From positions 1 to 64,000 of the IMG/VR virus record IMGVR_UViG_3300014911_000002: a stretch of 64,000 nt of DNA; one strand, given 5' to 3'. The stretch is from a virus. The translations under genes and the position numbers were made by a program. Numbering within the stretch: the first letter of the stretch is position 1; each line of letters opens with the position of its first letter. The notes under the pieces were generated by a model. The model was not told the origin of the DNA and did not search any database. It saw only the letters and a program-made list of their open reading frames with translations. Positions 43,236 to 51,348 of this stretch are shown piece after piece.

Positions 43236-44226
43236 GTCTCAAACACCTTATACTCTTTATTTCGTCAAAATCAACATAATACGGACATTCCTTACCTAGA
43301 CAGTAGCCTAATGCCTGTAAAGAGGCACAAGACAAAGGTTTGTAACTCCCCCTCTTACAGATATGGGTTATCTGCATTGCAGTTATTCTATCGTTCCAAT
43401 CAACCCATTTATGGGCATAACGCCGTTTTAATGTCATAAATATTTCCTGTGGTGAAACTCCATTAGCATAAAGCCATGCAACATATGAGTATCTTATGAT
43501 ATGATGTGGTTCTGGCTCATGCTCTAAATGATACTCGACACATGGATAATCGTGATGCTCGATTGGGCGTTCCCTTTCCTTCCCATTAATATCAAGTTCT
43601 ATTGGAGCTGTATAGAATGGTGCAATTTCATCCAAATCTAGGAGTTTTCCTTTTCTATACCTAATCAATGTTGATAAACCTCCATTATAGACCAATTGAT
43701 ATTGCCCATTTTTAGATTTATATTTACCAAGATGATAGGTGCCTGGAATTCTTATAAGCCGTCTTGGGTCCCGAATTCGTTCATCGATCGTTTTTAAATT
43801 TAATAATAATTTCAGCCATGATACAAATGCTGAGACCTGAGAAGACTGATAAGGTTTCGGTTTTAAGCCGACAAGAATGTGAAAGCCTCGCCCTCCAGTA
43901 TAAGAAAGAATCATATCAGCGTCTATGGCAGCAAGGAAATTGAAGGCCACCACTGCATCATTCAAAGATTCAGATATTTCACCATCAAAATCTATTGGGA
44001 TAAATAATCTATATGGAATTCCATCGAAGTATGTAGAAATTGATAACCCGCAATTTGCAACGCCATTGAATTTCTCAATAAGATCTATGACTTCTGATTT
44101 TGACCAGACTCGTTTTTGTCCAGCAATTCCGTATCCCCAGTATCCGAAGTATCTGTAACCTCCGAGAAATTCTCCGATGAATCGCTCAAGGCCATCTTTG
44201 GTTTGAACCTTCGTTTCAATTCCCAA
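43222..44226 (-). CDS. Archaeo-eukaryotic primase (small-subunit type) with C-terminal Cys cluster
   Basis: 334 residues; TTG start with GGAGGTTGAAAT. FIPIDFDG carries the catalytic D79-x-D81, SYTGGRGFHILV the sxH motif (H116), and RDPRRLIRIPGTYHLGKY the third AEP motif. The C-terminus has Cys residues in HICKRGSYKPLSCASLQ and YCLGKECPYY, like the Fe-S domain of PriL or PriCT. It would make primers for viral DNA replication. A single-chain PriS plus PriL-CTD-like arrangement is typical of virus and plasmid AEPs. Confidence 0.9.
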   Translation of the reverse strand: MGIETKVQTKDGLERFIGEFLGGYRYFGYWGYGIAGQKRVWSKSEVIDLIEKFNGVANCGLSISTYFDGIPYRLFIPIDFDGEISESLNDAVVAFNFLAAIDADMILSYTGGRGFHILVGLKPKPYQSSQVSAFVSWLKLLLNLKTIDERIRDPRRLIRIPGTYHLGKYKSKNGQYQLVYNGGLSTLIRYRKGKLLDLDEIAPFYTAPIELDINGKERERPIEHHDYPCVEYHLEHEPEPHHIIRYSYVAWLYANGVSPQEIFMTLKRRYAHKWVDWNDRITAMQITHICKRGSYKPLSCASLQALGYCLGKECPYYVDFDEIKSIRCLRHGEM

Positions 44227-44546
44227 ATTTCAACCTCCATACCTTTGCGTACATAATCGACGGCTTTCTTTACAGCCTCTAATTCGGATTTGACATAAAC
44301 CGACGATTGGACTTTTAATTCTGGGTTGAACACCTCGCATAGGAAGCATTCATTGTTGAAGCTTTCTTCGGTGAAGCCATTATTTGGCTTTTTAATGGCA
44401 AAAATGCATTTGCACTCGGGGACATAATATATGGTTGCGTCTTTGGGAACTCGTTTCAAAAGAGATAATAAATCCTGATCATCATCGACTAGCTCTTTAT
44501 TGTATATCGCCACAAACTTCCATTTTAATTTATTCCGTTCTTTCAT
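44085..44546 (-). CDS. Hypothetical protein overlapping the primase start
   Basis: 153 residues. Beta core (KFVAIYNKELV, TIYYVPECKCIFAI), an FNNECFLCEVF pair of Cys, and a Ser/Thr/Asp-rich disordered tail (SDSSENFSEVTDTSDTGD) that overlaps the primase N-terminus by 142 bases. Both frames appear real, because the primase start has a good site. Unknown role. Confidence 0.6.
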   Translation of the reverse strand: MKERNKLKWKFVAIYNKELVDDDQDLLSLLKRVPKDATIYYVPECKCIFAIKKPNNGFTEESFNNECFLCEVFNPELKVQSSVYVKSELEAVKKAVDYVRKGMEVEIWELKRRFKPKMALSDSSENFSEVTDTSDTGDTELLDKNESGQNQKS

Positions 44547-45514
44547 TTTCCCACGTGCATATCGAATTTATGGGAGTATAATTTTATCTTTGGAGCTCCC
44601 ATCTTTTCGGGTTTATATCGCCCTCTTTCTGCATATCCACCATATTCTAGGAAGAACCCAGTACCAACAAGAAGCTGTTTGATATTTTCTACTTCACCAG
44701 TTACGAAATTTGGACGCCTTTTTATTTGATCTTCGCCTATTATCGAATGGATATGCCCGCATAATATTATATCAACATCATGAATCGCACCTAAATCCTC
44801 CAAAAGCTTTATCTTTGATGATTTTTTAACAGCAGCGCTATGTGGATGAATTGCATATATCGTATAGAACTGCTTACCAACTTTTACTCCAATGTATCCC
44901 GCTTCACCCATATATGGGACATTCAGAGATAGGGCTAGAGTTTTTATTATATCAAAACCTTTATCTCTGTAAACCCAAAGCTCATGATTTCCGCTCAGTA
45001 TTGCTATGATTTTTCCCGCATCAGCAAGTGGTCTCATCTTTTTATAAATCCATTCATATTGTTCTTGAGGCGTAATCTTAAGTGTAAACGTTGAACGTTC
45101 ATTTGCGGATTCAATTAAATCTCCCATCAAAATAGTGTATACGCCATCATTTTCGAGAATGTATTTTATATAACCATCTAAGAGCTCTTCACTTCTTTCT
45201 GTGAACTCTGGGTTGCCATAATGAATATCGCCAAGTGGAACTAATACAACTCTCCCTTTCGCATCTGGTTTCAAATCAACAACCACAAGATTTTTAGTTT
45301 CACGTTTAGGAACTGCAATGAGTTTTAAATATTTTCCGTTTTTGTCTATATCACCTGTTTCGTTAACTCGTCTGATTATATAGCCGAGCTTATTCAATTC
45401 GGAAATTCGTCCTCGTAAACCATCATAGGACATTTCTTTTGTGAACTCAGATATGGAATGGCTGTTGCCATCCATCAGGATATCTATAATCTTCTTGTGT
45501 GTCGGTTTTAACAT
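44543..45514 (-). CDS. Metallophosphoesterase with N-terminal winged helix (Mre11/PolD-small-like)
   Basis: 323 residues. The first ~70 residues are a winged-helix (HKKIIDILMDGNSHSISEF, GRISELNKLGYIIRRV). Then VPLGDIHYGN, LMGDLIE, LSGNHE, AIHPHSA and LCGHIHS give the calcineurin metal motifs. The DNA-binding head and the position beside primase, ERCC4 nuclease and RecA-like genes point to a DNA-end or replication nuclease. Confidence 0.85.
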   Translation of the reverse strand: MLKPTHKKIIDILMDGNSHSISEFTKEMSYDGLRGRISELNKLGYIIRRVNETGDIDKNGKYLKLIAVPKRETKNLVVVDLKPDAKGRVVLVPLGDIHYGNPEFTERSEELLDGYIKYILENDGVYTILMGDLIESANERSTFTLKITPQEQYEWIYKKMRPLADAGKIIAILSGNHELWVYRDKGFDIIKTLALSLNVPYMGEAGYIGVKVGKQFYTIYAIHPHSAAVKKSSKIKLLEDLGAIHDVDIILCGHIHSIIGEDQIKRRPNFVTGEVENIKQLLVGTGFFLEYGGYAERGRYKPEKMGAPKIKLYSHKFDMHVGK

Positions 45515-45518
45515 TTTA

Positions 45519-45776
45519 TCAACTCATCCATTTCTTTGCCCATATCCAGCCTTTTCCATCACAAAATTCACATATTATTTTCTTCTTTTCATCTGTTTTC
45601 ATCCAACCCATTCCAAAGCATTCTGGACAGATGATTTTGACCATCGAATCATCGAGCTCATTCAATTTATCTATGGTGTTTTTAATTTCATGTTCGAGCT
45701 TCTTCAAATCGGATAACATTTCATTATGCTTCTCTTTTAGCGAATTTAATTTTGCTTCCAACTCTTCTTTATTCAT
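45519..45776 (-). CDS. Coiled-coil protein with DnaJ-like zinc centre
   Basis: 85 residues. Residues ~3-45 form a coiled coil; IICPECFGMGW and IICEFCDGKGW are two CxxCxGxG-type motifs as in the DnaJ central region (half of the usual four). GGAGGATATTTA precedes ATG. May be a viral assembly or replication chaperone fragment. Confidence 0.75.
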   Translation of the reverse strand: MNKEELEAKLNSLKEKHNEMLSDLKKLEHEIKNTIDKLNELDDSMVKIICPECFGMGWMKTDEKKKIICEFCDGKGWIWAKKWMS

Positions 45777-46398
45777 TAAATATCCTCCAAATATTTTTCG
45801 CTAGCTTTTTACCAAAACCCTTAACTCGCATGATATCTTCAACACTAGCATTTGCAATAGATTTTAGCGTCCCAAACTCATCTAAAAGCATCTTTGCTCG
45901 TTTTATAGACATCCCTTCTATACAGGCAAGCATATTTTCTTTTCGTTCTTCTAATGTTACGGCCTTCCTCTGTACGAGCGTTGGTTTTGAAGAGGTTGCT
46001 TCAGCCGTTGATTTATTGTGAAGAAGGACAAGTACCTCAACAAATTCGTCTACACCTGATACAGTTATGACTGGAATACCAAATTTATATGCTATTGTGG
46101 CAAGAGCACCAAAATATGATTTGTGAGCATATTTAGAATCACTAAAATAAAGAGTCTTCCATTTGTTTGGTTCTTCTATTATTAAGATGGGGTGCTCATA
46201 CTGACTTAAATTAGATAGCTGATACCATATTCTTCCGTTTTGTATTGACTGAACGAAATCGCTTGACTTCCGTTCGACTGCAATTCCATCGGGAAGAAGA
46301 TAGTCGCCAACAGGCAATTGCCTACGCTGAACTTCTATTCCTCTAAGCATTAATAAATCTATTATTTCTTGTGGCTCTCTGGTGTCTGCAATTATCAT
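45769..46398 (-). CDS. ERCC4-type (XPF/Hef-like) structure-specific nuclease
   Basis: 209 residues from ATG 46398; a longer frame to 46437 overlaps another gene. IIADTREPQEI, GDYLLPDG and VERKSSDF make the GDX(n)ERKx3D nuclease site. Residues ~150-205 are a double helix-hairpin-helix (GMSIKRAKMLLDEFGT; RVKGFGKKLAKNI). The family cuts branched DNA in archaea and eukaryotes, one of the stronger signs of an archaeal host. Confidence 0.93.
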   Translation of the reverse strand: MIIADTREPQEIIDLLMLRGIEVQRRQLPVGDYLLPDGIAVERKSSDFVQSIQNGRIWYQLSNLSQYEHPILIIEEPNKWKTLYFSDSKYAHKSYFGALATIAYKFGIPVITVSGVDEFVEVLVLLHNKSTAEATSSKPTLVQRKAVTLEERKENMLACIEGMSIKRAKMLLDEFGTLKSIANASVEDIMRVKGFGKKLAKNIWRIFNE

Positions 46399-46514
46399 AA
46401 GGCTTGAAATATAAATGCGAAAAATAAAAGCATACAAAGAAATACCGAACTTATTACATACGACGAAACTATGCAGAGACCGATAATTCCGAGAAGGAAT
46501 AAAATTTTATTCAT
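46395..46514 (-). CDS. Tiny membrane protein (39 aa)
   Basis: An ATG overlapping the RecA-like stop opens a frame that begins MNKILFLLGIIGLCIVSSYV, is hydrophobic throughout and stops overlapping the nuclease start. Two short membrane segments. Fits the end-to-end packing of the operon, but could be fortuitous. Confidence 0.5.
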   Translation of the reverse strand: MNKILFLLGIIGLCIVSSYVISSVFLCMLLFFAFIFQAL

Positions 46515-47544
46515 CGACAAACCCCAAATCCAAAGCCAATCTAACTGGATATTTTGCCCAATCTGTTTTCACATCTGGTCTTCGTACAAGCTGAACTCGC
46601 CTTGCTTCATCACCGAATTTTTCTTTGGCTTTTTTATCTGGCGGAAGAATTTGCAAAATATATTTCGAATGATAGATTATGGCATCTCCACCGTATGGTC
46701 TCCCCAAGTCCCGCATGTTTGTTGGGTCTATCGACACATGATGAGTTATTACTGTGCATAGATTATATACCTTTGAGAGCTTTAGAAGTCTCCCATAAAT
46801 TCTGTTGACTATTGAAGACCTTGCTGGTAGATTGAAGGTTTCATGTCCTATGCTTTCTTTCAAAGGAGTGGTCAAAGAATCTATTGCGAGGAAAGTTGCA
46901 TTTTCCAATTGTTTCCTAATGGGCATATCCTTCATTGGAAAGAATCTTACGGAATATTTCCCAGCCTTTTCAGAAAGTTCAAGTTGAACGTTATATCCGA
47001 AGAGTTTACACAATGCTTCAAGGGATTCCATAACTGGGTCATCCATCGTAGATATAAATATAAAGTGCTTTTTTATATCTTCATCCGAAACCTCATAGCG
47101 TTTTGCCAATTTATATGCTATTGACATAATATCTTTTCGCCTATTGCCTTCGGTATCGATGTATATAGAGTCCATGCCAGTCTTTTTGATATTTGCAACT
47201 GCAAGCATAACTGATAACCAAGTCTTACCAACCGATGGTAGCCCAGTGATTGCCGTTGGTATGCCGTAAGGGAAGCCACCACCCATAAGCTCATCTATGG
47301 TAAGGCAACCTGTACGCAAATTTTCTAACTTATCACGCATATTTTTCAACCTCTCAAAATCAATATTGTTGAGAGCAAACATAATGTGCTTACATGCAGA
47401 CTTTTTAAATGTAAAGTATGGACATGAACACCAAGCATCTGCATATTCTCCATCAATGGAAACAACATACTCACGTCCAGAATCTGATTTTATAAGCAGG
47501 ACTGCTATACCATTCAGACCATAAACTTTTTCCAGAATTTTCAT
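46507..47544 (-). CDS. RecA/RadB-like ATPase with N-terminal SWIM zinc finger
   Basis: 345 residues from ATG 47544 (GTG at 47562 possible). The N-terminus is a SWIM finger, C39-x-C41 and C51-x-H53 (WCSCPYF...ACKHI). The RecA core follows: GGGFPYGIPTAITGLPSVGKT (Walker A ~101-108), DSIYIDTEGNRRKD, FLAIDSLTTPLKE (Walker B) and TVITHHVSIDPT. SWIM domains are found in Rad51 partners such as Sws1; a direct fusion to the ATPase is unusual. Probably the recombinase or paralogue of the virus. Confidence 0.88.
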   Translation of the reverse strand: MKILEKVYGLNGIAVLLIKSDSGREYVVSIDGEYADAWCSCPYFTFKKSACKHIMFALNNIDFERLKNMRDKLENLRTGCLTIDELMGGGFPYGIPTAITGLPSVGKTWLSVMLAVANIKKTGMDSIYIDTEGNRRKDIMSIAYKLAKRYEVSDEDIKKHFIFISTMDDPVMESLEALCKLFGYNVQLELSEKAGKYSVRFFPMKDMPIRKQLENATFLAIDSLTTPLKESIGHETFNLPARSSIVNRIYGRLLKLSKVYNLCTVITHHVSIDPTNMRDLGRPYGGDAIIYHSKYILQILPPDKKAKEKFGDEARRVQLVRRPDVKTDWAKYPVRLALDLGFVDE

Positions 47545-47583
47545 AATATCGAATATTATCACCTATTGGTATCTATTTCGAGA

Positions 47584-47814
47584 TTACCTAAGATATCGAT
47601 ATCTATATCTATGAAGGACATTTAGTGTCTTGTCTTCTTCTGCATCGCCTAGAACTTCGATTACTGAGATGTTATCTGTTAGATACCAACTTCCATTAAT
47701 CTTTACATATTTCTTACTTGGCGAAATTTCTTCGATTACACCTTCTTGTATCGTAGAATATGGAAACTCTCTATAGAGAAATCGTTTACCAACCAACTCA
47801 TCAGTTATCTCCAT
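47584..47814 (-). CDS. Small hypothetical protein (76 aa)
   Basis: SH3-like beta pattern: GKRFLYREFPYSTIQEGVIE and YVKINGSWYLTDN. Basic C-terminus (HRYRYRYLR). Unknown. Confidence 0.6.
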   Translation of the reverse strand: MEITDELVGKRFLYREFPYSTIQEGVIEEISPSKKYVKINGSWYLTDNISVIEVLGDAEEDKTLNVLHRYRYRYLR

Positions 47815-47982
47815 TTACCTCCCCTTCCAAATCACCTTTCCGCCTAAACTTTCAATAACGCTTATACAATCATGCAGCAGTGAAGATGCTATCTTCTTTG
47901 ATGCTTGCTTATCTTTTACACCCATCTTCTTCCTTAACATTTCGCTTGCTTTCTCCAATACTTTATCAGGTATCTCATTCAT
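47815..47982 (-). CDS. Small helical protein (55 aa)
   Basis: Begins MNEIPDKVLEKASEMLRKKM, helical and basic, ending GGKVIWKGR. It fills the gap between the DHH gene and the 76-aa gene, with GGGGAGGT near its end serving the next start. Confidence 0.6.
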   Translation of the reverse strand: MNEIPDKVLEKASEMLRKKMGVKDKQASKKIASSLLHDCISVIESLGGKVIWKGR

Positions 47983-47995
47983 ATTCTCACCGATT

Positions 47996-48895
47996 TCAGA
48001 GTATTGAAGAGATGGTGTTCAGAAAATCTTTTCCTAATTTTGTAGTTTTACCGCCCATATATCCAGCATGACCATCTATTTCCATGAACGGGAAGATATT
48101 CAGTAGTTCTTTATAATAGTCAGCAAGGTCGCCTCTTATTGAGAGTTTTCCGTTCTTTTGGTTTACTGCAAGTATTGTTTTACCAGATGCGGAATTAAGA
48201 ACACTAGCAATGTATCCAGTTAATCTAGCATCTGAAGTAAATAGAACAACAGTTATGTTTTCGAATTCGAGAACATCTGCATTTTTTAAAGCATTCTCAA
48301 ATTCAAAATGCAAATCTTCTTTCGCTTTTACAGCTTCATTCGACATATAAATATCAAATGGCGTTTTCGATTCTGTTATTAGTTTTAGAGCCTCATCATA
48401 TTTATGAAGTCTCAGCAGAGCATTGATATATGATGAAAGAACTTTATACATCGGGATAGTATTTACCGACCATTTACCATAAGACTGATATATCTTTGTA
48501 TTGACACGTTTTAAAAGAGAAGGAAAGTCTCTGAATATCTCTGGTGGTATTAATTCTGGCTGTCCATCACCAACTAACCCAATGACAAGCTTCCAGCGTT
48601 CATTTTTCGGTATTTCGTCCAAAAACTGTCTATAAGCTATAAGAGATGCTGGCACATTATCCCAAATTAGCATATATTTTCTATTTGTTGGATGGTTTGG
48701 ATGATGGTCTATCACCAATCCCTCAATAGACGGATTTAATGGTTTCATATCTGTCATTATGTCATCTTTTTGCCACTCTGGTGCATCGCCAAATTCTTCT
48801 GTTATCTTGATTCTTACGGCATCCTTTACATGAAAGGATGTGAAGTATGCTGAAGTTACTCCATCTGCATCGTGATGACACCAAATTGTCTTCAT
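47996..48895 (-). CDS. DHH/RecJ-like phosphoesterase
   Basis: 299 residues. WCHHDADGVTSAY (motif I), VIDHHPNHP (the DHH motif) and a C-terminal GHAGYMGG, the DHHA1 signature. Resembles RecJ/GAN-family single-strand exonucleases or nanoRNases. ATGA overlap with the gene upstream. Role in replication or repair expected. Confidence 0.87.
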   Translation of the reverse strand: MKTIWCHHDADGVTSAYFTSFHVKDAVRIKITEEFGDAPEWQKDDIMTDMKPLNPSIEGLVIDHHPNHPTNRKYMLIWDNVPASLIAYRQFLDEIPKNERWKLVIGLVGDGQPELIPPEIFRDFPSLLKRVNTKIYQSYGKWSVNTIPMYKVLSSYINALLRLHKYDEALKLITESKTPFDIYMSNEAVKAKEDLHFEFENALKNADVLEFENITVVLFTSDARLTGYIASVLNSASGKTILAVNQKNGKLSIRGDLADYYKELLNIFPFMEIDGHAGYMGGKTTKLGKDFLNTISSIL

Positions 48896-49488
48896 AGTAT
48901 AAATACCTTACCGCCTTCTATTTTAATTATTCCTTTCTTTTCCAACTCTGGAAGTATGGCGTCAACCAAATCAGCTCTTATCGATGCCCTTATAGATATG
49001 ACTTTCTTCAGGTCATTCGGATTTATTCCATCATTAACCAGTTCTGGCGTAAGTTCTTTGAATTTCTTTAGAGCATCTATCACTTTATCCAAATCTATTT
49101 GAGGAGCAGATTCTCCGCTTGCTCCACCTAGATATTTTATATTGTATCGGAAGTTATCAAGGAATTCTATTTCCCATTTAGTGCCAGATATAGAATTTGG
49201 AGTTAAATTGTGTTGTTTTAGTGTTTTGAGGAATTCTCTCAAGAATGGATTTCTTCTTGAACCGAAAGAATATACCTTCGGTTCGCCATCAACTTTTGCT
49301 TTGGCTTCATATTTATCCCAGTCATTATTCCAGACATTCCCTAGAAAATCTACATCGCCTTTCTCAACCTTATAGATATTTGTTTCAAATTCTACTGTCT
49401 TTTTTCCGTCTGCTGGTGTTTGAATAAAATATTTTGTCTGGCTCTTTAATATTTCATTCACATCTTCTGGAGTTATTTCTCTACCCAT
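48892..49488 (-). CDS. Hypothetical protein with C-terminal winged-helix-like domain
   Basis: 198 residues, AGGGGTGATAAG upstream. The N-terminal ~110 residues are beta-rich (TVEFETNIYKVEKGDVDFLG), possibly OB-like; the C-terminus (LVDAILPELEKKGIIKIEGGKV) looks like a winged helix. In a replication cluster this could be a single-strand-binding or accessory factor; unproven. Confidence 0.6.
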   Translation of the reverse strand: MGREITPEDVNEILKSQTKYFIQTPADGKKTVEFETNIYKVEKGDVDFLGNVWNNDWDKYEAKAKVDGEPKVYSFGSRRNPFLREFLKTLKQHNLTPNSISGTKWEIEFLDNFRYNIKYLGGASGESAPQIDLDKVIDALKKFKELTPELVNDGINPNDLKKVISIRASIRADLVDAILPELEKKGIIKIEGGKVFIL

Positions 49489-49958
49489 ATCTTATCACCC
49501 CTCTTTTTAGGCATATCCTTCCAATGATATTCCTCACAGAAGGACTTTATATCTTTAAATAGAGTTTCCACACGCTTTTTATCACAATAGAAAGCGTCAA
49601 TCACACCACTAAAATCTACTTTTCTATTATCATGGTCTAATACCTCCATAACCACAGCAACGGCTAGTTCTTCGTTAGAATAATGTGAATGCTTATCTTT
49701 CCACTCACCTATATCGTAAAGTTTGTCAATAATTGCTAGAGCCTCACGCCTATAATATATGTGTTTTGAGTATCCCAGCTTTGACAAAACATCCTTTGCA
49801 AGCAACTTTACATCTGTAGAGTGAGACCATTCATCTATATCCTCATCACGCTTAACAGACAATCGTTTCTTAAGTTCACGCCTTAATTCTTTAAGAAACA
49901 ACTTATACCGTCTTATGAGGAATCTTATCTCTTCTTCAGTTAAATCTTCGAATGTCAT
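49473..49958 (-). CDS. Helical hypothetical protein (weak cyclin-fold resemblance)
   Basis: 161 residues, all helical. Residues ~70-140 (YYRREALAIIDKLYDIG, ELAVAVVMEVLDHD, CDKKRVETLFKDI) loosely recall a cyclin repeat of TFB-type factors, with the order helix, regulator helix, KRVETLFK. No zinc ribbon. I rate this resemblance low; otherwise unknown. Confidence 0.55.
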   Translation of the reverse strand: MTFEDLTEEEIRFLIRRYKLFLKELRRELKKRLSVKRDEDIDEWSHSTDVKLLAKDVLSKLGYSKHIYYRREALAIIDKLYDIGEWKDKHSHYSNEELAVAVVMEVLDHDNRKVDFSGVIDAFYCDKKRVETLFKDIKSFCEEYHWKDMPKKRGDKIWVEK

Positions 49959-50311
49959 TTTGGCATCTCTTCAATCTCCTTATAGGAAACATCAGAATCA
50001 CTTACAAGAATGGCAAAGCGTTTTTTTCGACCTAGTGGATATTCGATAATTATGTCATCGTAAGAAGGTGTGAAATAGATGTCGGGCTCTATTAGATTTC
50101 CATGATGAAGTCTATGAAAATATTCTTCCTTTATCATGTTATATCGTTGTTTCATCTTTTGTATCTCAAGTTCGGATACATCTTTCTCCTTCTTTATCTC
50201 TTCCAAATCCTTCCTGTATTTCTGTATTAAGAATGCCAGAGATGATATACTCATATCAGCCAAGAGTGTATCAAACGAGTATTGACTTTTCCTTCCTTTA
50301 GTCACACACAT
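49955..50311 (-). CDS. Hypothetical coiled-coil protein
   Basis: 118 residues starting at ATG 50311 (GGCGGTG upstream; adjacent GTG at 50314 possible). Coiled coil around residues 28-65, then beta strands (DDIIIEYPLGRKKRFAILVS). First gene downstream of an AT-rich, promoter-like gap. Confidence 0.6.
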   Translation of the reverse strand: MCVTKGRKSQYSFDTLLADMSISSLAFLIQKYRKDLEEIKKEKDVSELEIQKMKQRYNMIKEEYFHRLHHGNLIEPDIYFTPSYDDIIIEYPLGRKKRFAILVSDSDVSYKEIEEMPK

Positions 50312-50364
50312 CACCGCCTACCAAGACAACCGATTAGGTCGCCTTTGCCCAGTCTCTTCCTCCA

Positions 50365-50405
50365 TTTAGTATATATAAAGGAAAGAAAACTATAAATAGT
50401 TTTTG
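50365..50405 (-). promoter_or_regulatory. TATA-like archaeal promoter candidate
   Basis: In a 106-bp gene-free gap. On the minus strand CTATTTATAG and, 20 bases on, CTTTATATATACT stand 60-90 bases before ATG 50311; both resemble archaeal TATA elements. A-rich bases precede the first as in a BRE. The stretch is partly symmetric, so a plus-strand reading is also possible. Confidence 0.35.
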
Positions 50406-50417
50406 GTTTGGTTTCGA

Positions 50418-50888
50418 CTACAAAACATTTCCTAAAAACAATATTGAATATCCATAATTTGAAATATATAAATCTGAAACCACAAATGGTTGGGTTACGA
50501 TTAGAAAAGGCTTCTTTTGAAGCCAAAACCCATCTTCTTCTCGCAATCTTGCGCTCCATAATATAGTCTCTAAAACTATTCCATCAGGAGTCATTACAAA
50601 GTAGCTTCCCAACCTATCCATCACTATATCTATGTTCAGTTTGTTCAATATAATCTGAAATATAGTAATAAGCGATTCTTTAATCTCCTCAAAATCTGAA
50701 TAAATGATAAGTGTATCATCCTTATCTATCGTTCCCACATCGATTTTCGGTTCGAGATAGATAGTCGCATATACATCGTTATAGCCTCGCCCAATAATTA
50801 ATCGTGACTCTAATATCAAACCACTCTCTTCCTTTGAAAGTTTTATATATTCGGGACAGCCAAATACTGAATAAATTGCTCTTTTCAT
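50418..50888 (-). CDS. Hypothetical virus protein
   Basis: 156 residues from ATG 50888 (GGGTTGAT). Beta-rich with YSVFGCPEYIKLSKEES and FEEIKESLITIFQIILNK. First of a run of four unknown, tightly coupled genes (50418-51953) that seem virus-specific. Confidence 0.65.
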   Translation of the reverse strand: MKRAIYSVFGCPEYIKLSKEESGLILESRLIIGRGYNDVYATIYLEPKIDVGTIDKDDTLIIYSDFEEIKESLITIFQIILNKLNIDIVMDRLGSYFVMTPDGIVLETILWSARLREEDGFWLQKKPFLIVTQPFVVSDLYISNYGYSILFLGNVL

Positions 50889-50892
50889 GATA

Positions 50893-51348
50893 TCAACCCA
50901 AAAAGATAACATTTATATTTTCTGCTTTGTTGCCTCTTTGCTGTGCTATAAATTTAATTGGCATAGAATAATTACCGAAGTTTGAAAAAGCTACTCCAAG
51001 CACAAGTGGTAATGCAAGAACACCATTCTCTTGCGATGAGCTTAAAATATGAACATGTTCTCGTTTGAAAAGCTTTATATCCCTAACTATAACATCAAAC
51101 CTTAAGGCACATTTAATCCCAACAATCCGCATCAATTTTTTAATATCTATATCCCGCACCCAAACTATCTCAAGGGGCTTATCACCCTCCAACGAACGCT
51201 TTGCAAACTCTCTATCGTATAAATAAATCCATTCGCCTTTAGGTTGAGATATGAAAAGAATGTTATTCGAAAGACCCAACCGTGTCCTGATTTCTTTCCC
51301 AGCACAATAAACAGTTATATCCTTTTTCCAATATACATCCTCTGTCAT
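50893..51348 (-). CDS. Hypothetical virus protein
   Basis: 151 residues, GGGAGATAGT upstream. Beta-rich (ITVYCAGKEIRTRLGLSNN, EWIYLYDREFAKR), ending IKFIAQQRGNKAENINVIF. No motif recognised. Confidence 0.65.
   Translation of the reverse strand: MTEDVYWKKDITVYCAGKEIRTRLGLSNNILFISQPKGEWIYLYDREFAKRSLEGDKPLEIVWVRDIDIKKLMRIVGIKCALRFDVIVRDIKLFKREHVHILSSSQENGVLALPLVLGVAFSNFGNYSMPIKFIAQQRGNKAENINVIFLG

Noticed and set aside
50311-50559. Minus-strand frame overlapping the end of the gene at 50418
   Set aside because: Overlaps a better-supported gene in another frame and reads through the promoter-like gap.
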